Source of the DNA: Amphimedon queenslandica
Lineage: Eukaryota > Porifera > Demospongiae > Haplosclerida > Niphatidae
Direction of reading: 5' to 3'
Assembly (NCBI RefSeq): GCF_000090795.2
Contig: NW_003546264.1
Span: 264,191 to 328,190 of the forward strand
DNA: 64,000 nucleotides
In this document: positions 63,254-64,000 of the stretch, one piece after another
Layout: each line of letters opens with the position of its first letter
Position numbering within the stretch: the stretch's first letter is position 1
Made by a program: the position numbers and the translations under genes
The notes under the pieces: model-generated
The model's input: the letters and a program-made list of their open reading frames with translations, nothing else
Database searches by the model: none
Told to the model about the DNA's origin: nothing

Positions 63254-63794
63254 CATACAGTCACATTTTACAGCCTGCAGTTCCCTCAAGCAGTATAAGC
63301 AACCAAGCAAACATTTTTAGCCACAAAAGACGTTGTACTGTACATTAGAAGTTGTTTATATTATTGCTAAAATGCCTCGTCATCAATAAAAAAGCTAAAT
63401 CCAGTCCAATTATAATAATCTATGCTCTGCTAGCTTGGCTTTGCCCCTTTAATGTTTTACATTTGTCTACTTAATACAATACAATCCTTACCTTTATCTC
63501 TCTGTGTTTAAAAGGCAGACCAAGCCAATCCATTGTGCTGAAATGTTCTTCATAATCCTCCTCATTGTTATCGAAGCTAATGAAGACCACTTGTATATCC
63601 TTACCGCTTGTTCTCAGTCTGTTATACCAGCCGACGAGCTCTGGAGTGAAGAGATTACAAGGAGGACACCAGTGGGCACTGAAATACAGACCCAGGACTT
63701 TCCCTGGTCCTTCTAAACTGCTAACAGGGACCTCTTCTCTGCTCCCTACCCTCCCGTAATGTAATGTACTGACTCCTTCAAATAGCTTCTCCAT
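61438..63794 (-). CDS. NXN: nucleoredoxin with two CXXC thioredoxin-fold domains
   Basis: Six exons (63794-63492, 63160-62900, 62618-62411, 62042-61951, 61889-61799, 61748-61438) give 421 residues (human 435). Domain 1 holds FSAHWCPPC (Cys43, Cys46) and VFISFDNNEEDYEEHF; domain 2 holds FSAQWCQPC (Cys189, Cys192), VIFVSSDLEES and GIPTL-like DIPTLVIVNPQSG. The FPWTPETLEV and FPWYPKPLEV blocks after each domain are typical of the family. A third thioredoxin-like region without CXXC ends the protein. Nucleoredoxin is an oxidoreductase that binds Dishevelled and restrains Wnt signalling in a redox-dependent way. The start MEKLFEG was chosen by alignment; an in-frame ATG three codons upstream is possible. 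Unlike human NXN, whose first domain has a degenerate site, both sites look active. Confidence 0.93.
62330..62408 (-). repeat. degraded repeat-family fragment beside a nucleoredoxin exon
   Basis: GCAACATAAGTACATG and ATAAGAATTCTCTC resemble the 186-bp family, and a second remnant (AAAATTTGGCCC) lies near 62172-62185. The copy starts within about 20 bases of the exon 3 donor at 62410. Confidence 0.5.
63171..63249. repeat. (AG)n microsatellite in nucleoredoxin intron 1
   Basis: A near-pure AG run of about 78 bp. On the minus strand it is a CT tract ending next to the exon 2 acceptor. Confidence 0.95.
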
Positions 63795-64000
63795 GATACA
63801 CAAGACCTCTAGATGGAATTGTATTGGAGACGGTGAAGAGTCTTGTTTACATCATCTCCATTTTGTCATTGTGAATATAATTACAACACAGGACATCCTT
63901 TCAATGCATTCCAATGGCATTTTAATTATCCGTTTCAATTACTAGATTTATTTATTTTTAAAATACTATTCTATAGCATAACAGCATGAAAACTAAATAT
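63795..64000. other. 5' flank of nucleoredoxin, nothing else recognised
   Basis: AT-rich sequence up to the window edge. It presumably holds the nucleoredoxin promoter. Confidence 0.5.

Overview
The window is nuclear DNA from an animal and looks like a demosponge, most like Amphimedon queenslandica. Genes are split by many short introns (about 45-100 nt) in AT-rich DNA. The proteins are clearly metazoan: nitric oxide synthase (NOS) with a PDZ domain, P2X receptor, RhoBTB, SUDS3 and TRIM-NHL. The species is inferred from overall character, not from a search. Exon chains were built by eye from splice signals, reading frame and family similarity. Wherever a whole chain is given, the exon lengths sum to a multiple of three.

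Layout. 1-2.3 kb: probable 3' exons of an unidentified plus-strand gene, with a tandem repeat in its last intron. 3.3-5.3 kb: a three-SH3 adaptor gene (minus), broken by an assembly gap. 5.3-19.6 kb: a long stretch with no gene I can support, full of microsatellites, TACATG palindromic runs and a 61-bp minisatellite. 19.6-32.6 kb, gene-dense: small helical protein (minus), RhoBTB (plus), secreted fibrinogen-domain protein (plus), SLC25 carrier (minus), SUDS3 (minus), derlin (plus). 33.1-37.2 kb: TRIM-NHL protein (minus, N-terminus in a gap) and an Rnl2-type RNA ligase (minus). 37.6-49.9 kb: a 27-exon NOS gene (minus) with PDZ, oxygenase, calmodulin, FMN and FAD/NADPH parts. 50.4-54.9 kb: P2X receptor (plus). 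55.2-56.9 kb: TRIAP1/Mdm35 (minus), LC8 dynein light chain (plus), histone H3 (plus). 57.3-61.0 kb: a single-exon orphan receptor with a beta-helix-like ectodomain and several membrane segments (gap inside). 61.4-63.8 kb: nucleoredoxin (minus).

Three gene pairs are head-to-head with start codons only 215-228 bp apart, and NOS and P2X share a 535-bp divergent promoter. ATP-gated calcium entry through P2X could activate calmodulin-dependent NOS, but functional linkage is inference.

The most unusual features are: (1) a dispersed satellite-like repeat with 177-186 bp units, found singly or in arrays within introns of at least five genes, often carrying a perfect palindrome; (2) a ~1-kb piece of bacterial/organellar-type large-subunit rRNA inserted exactly at the palindrome centre of one such repeat inside a NOS intron; (3) a textbook U12 AT-AC intron in SUDS3 and a candidate U12 GT-AG intron in the adjacent derlin gene; (4) a ~120-residue insertion in the NADPH part of NOS and a possible alternative C-terminus ending in a PDZ ligand. 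No virus-like element, CRISPR array or tRNA was recognised.
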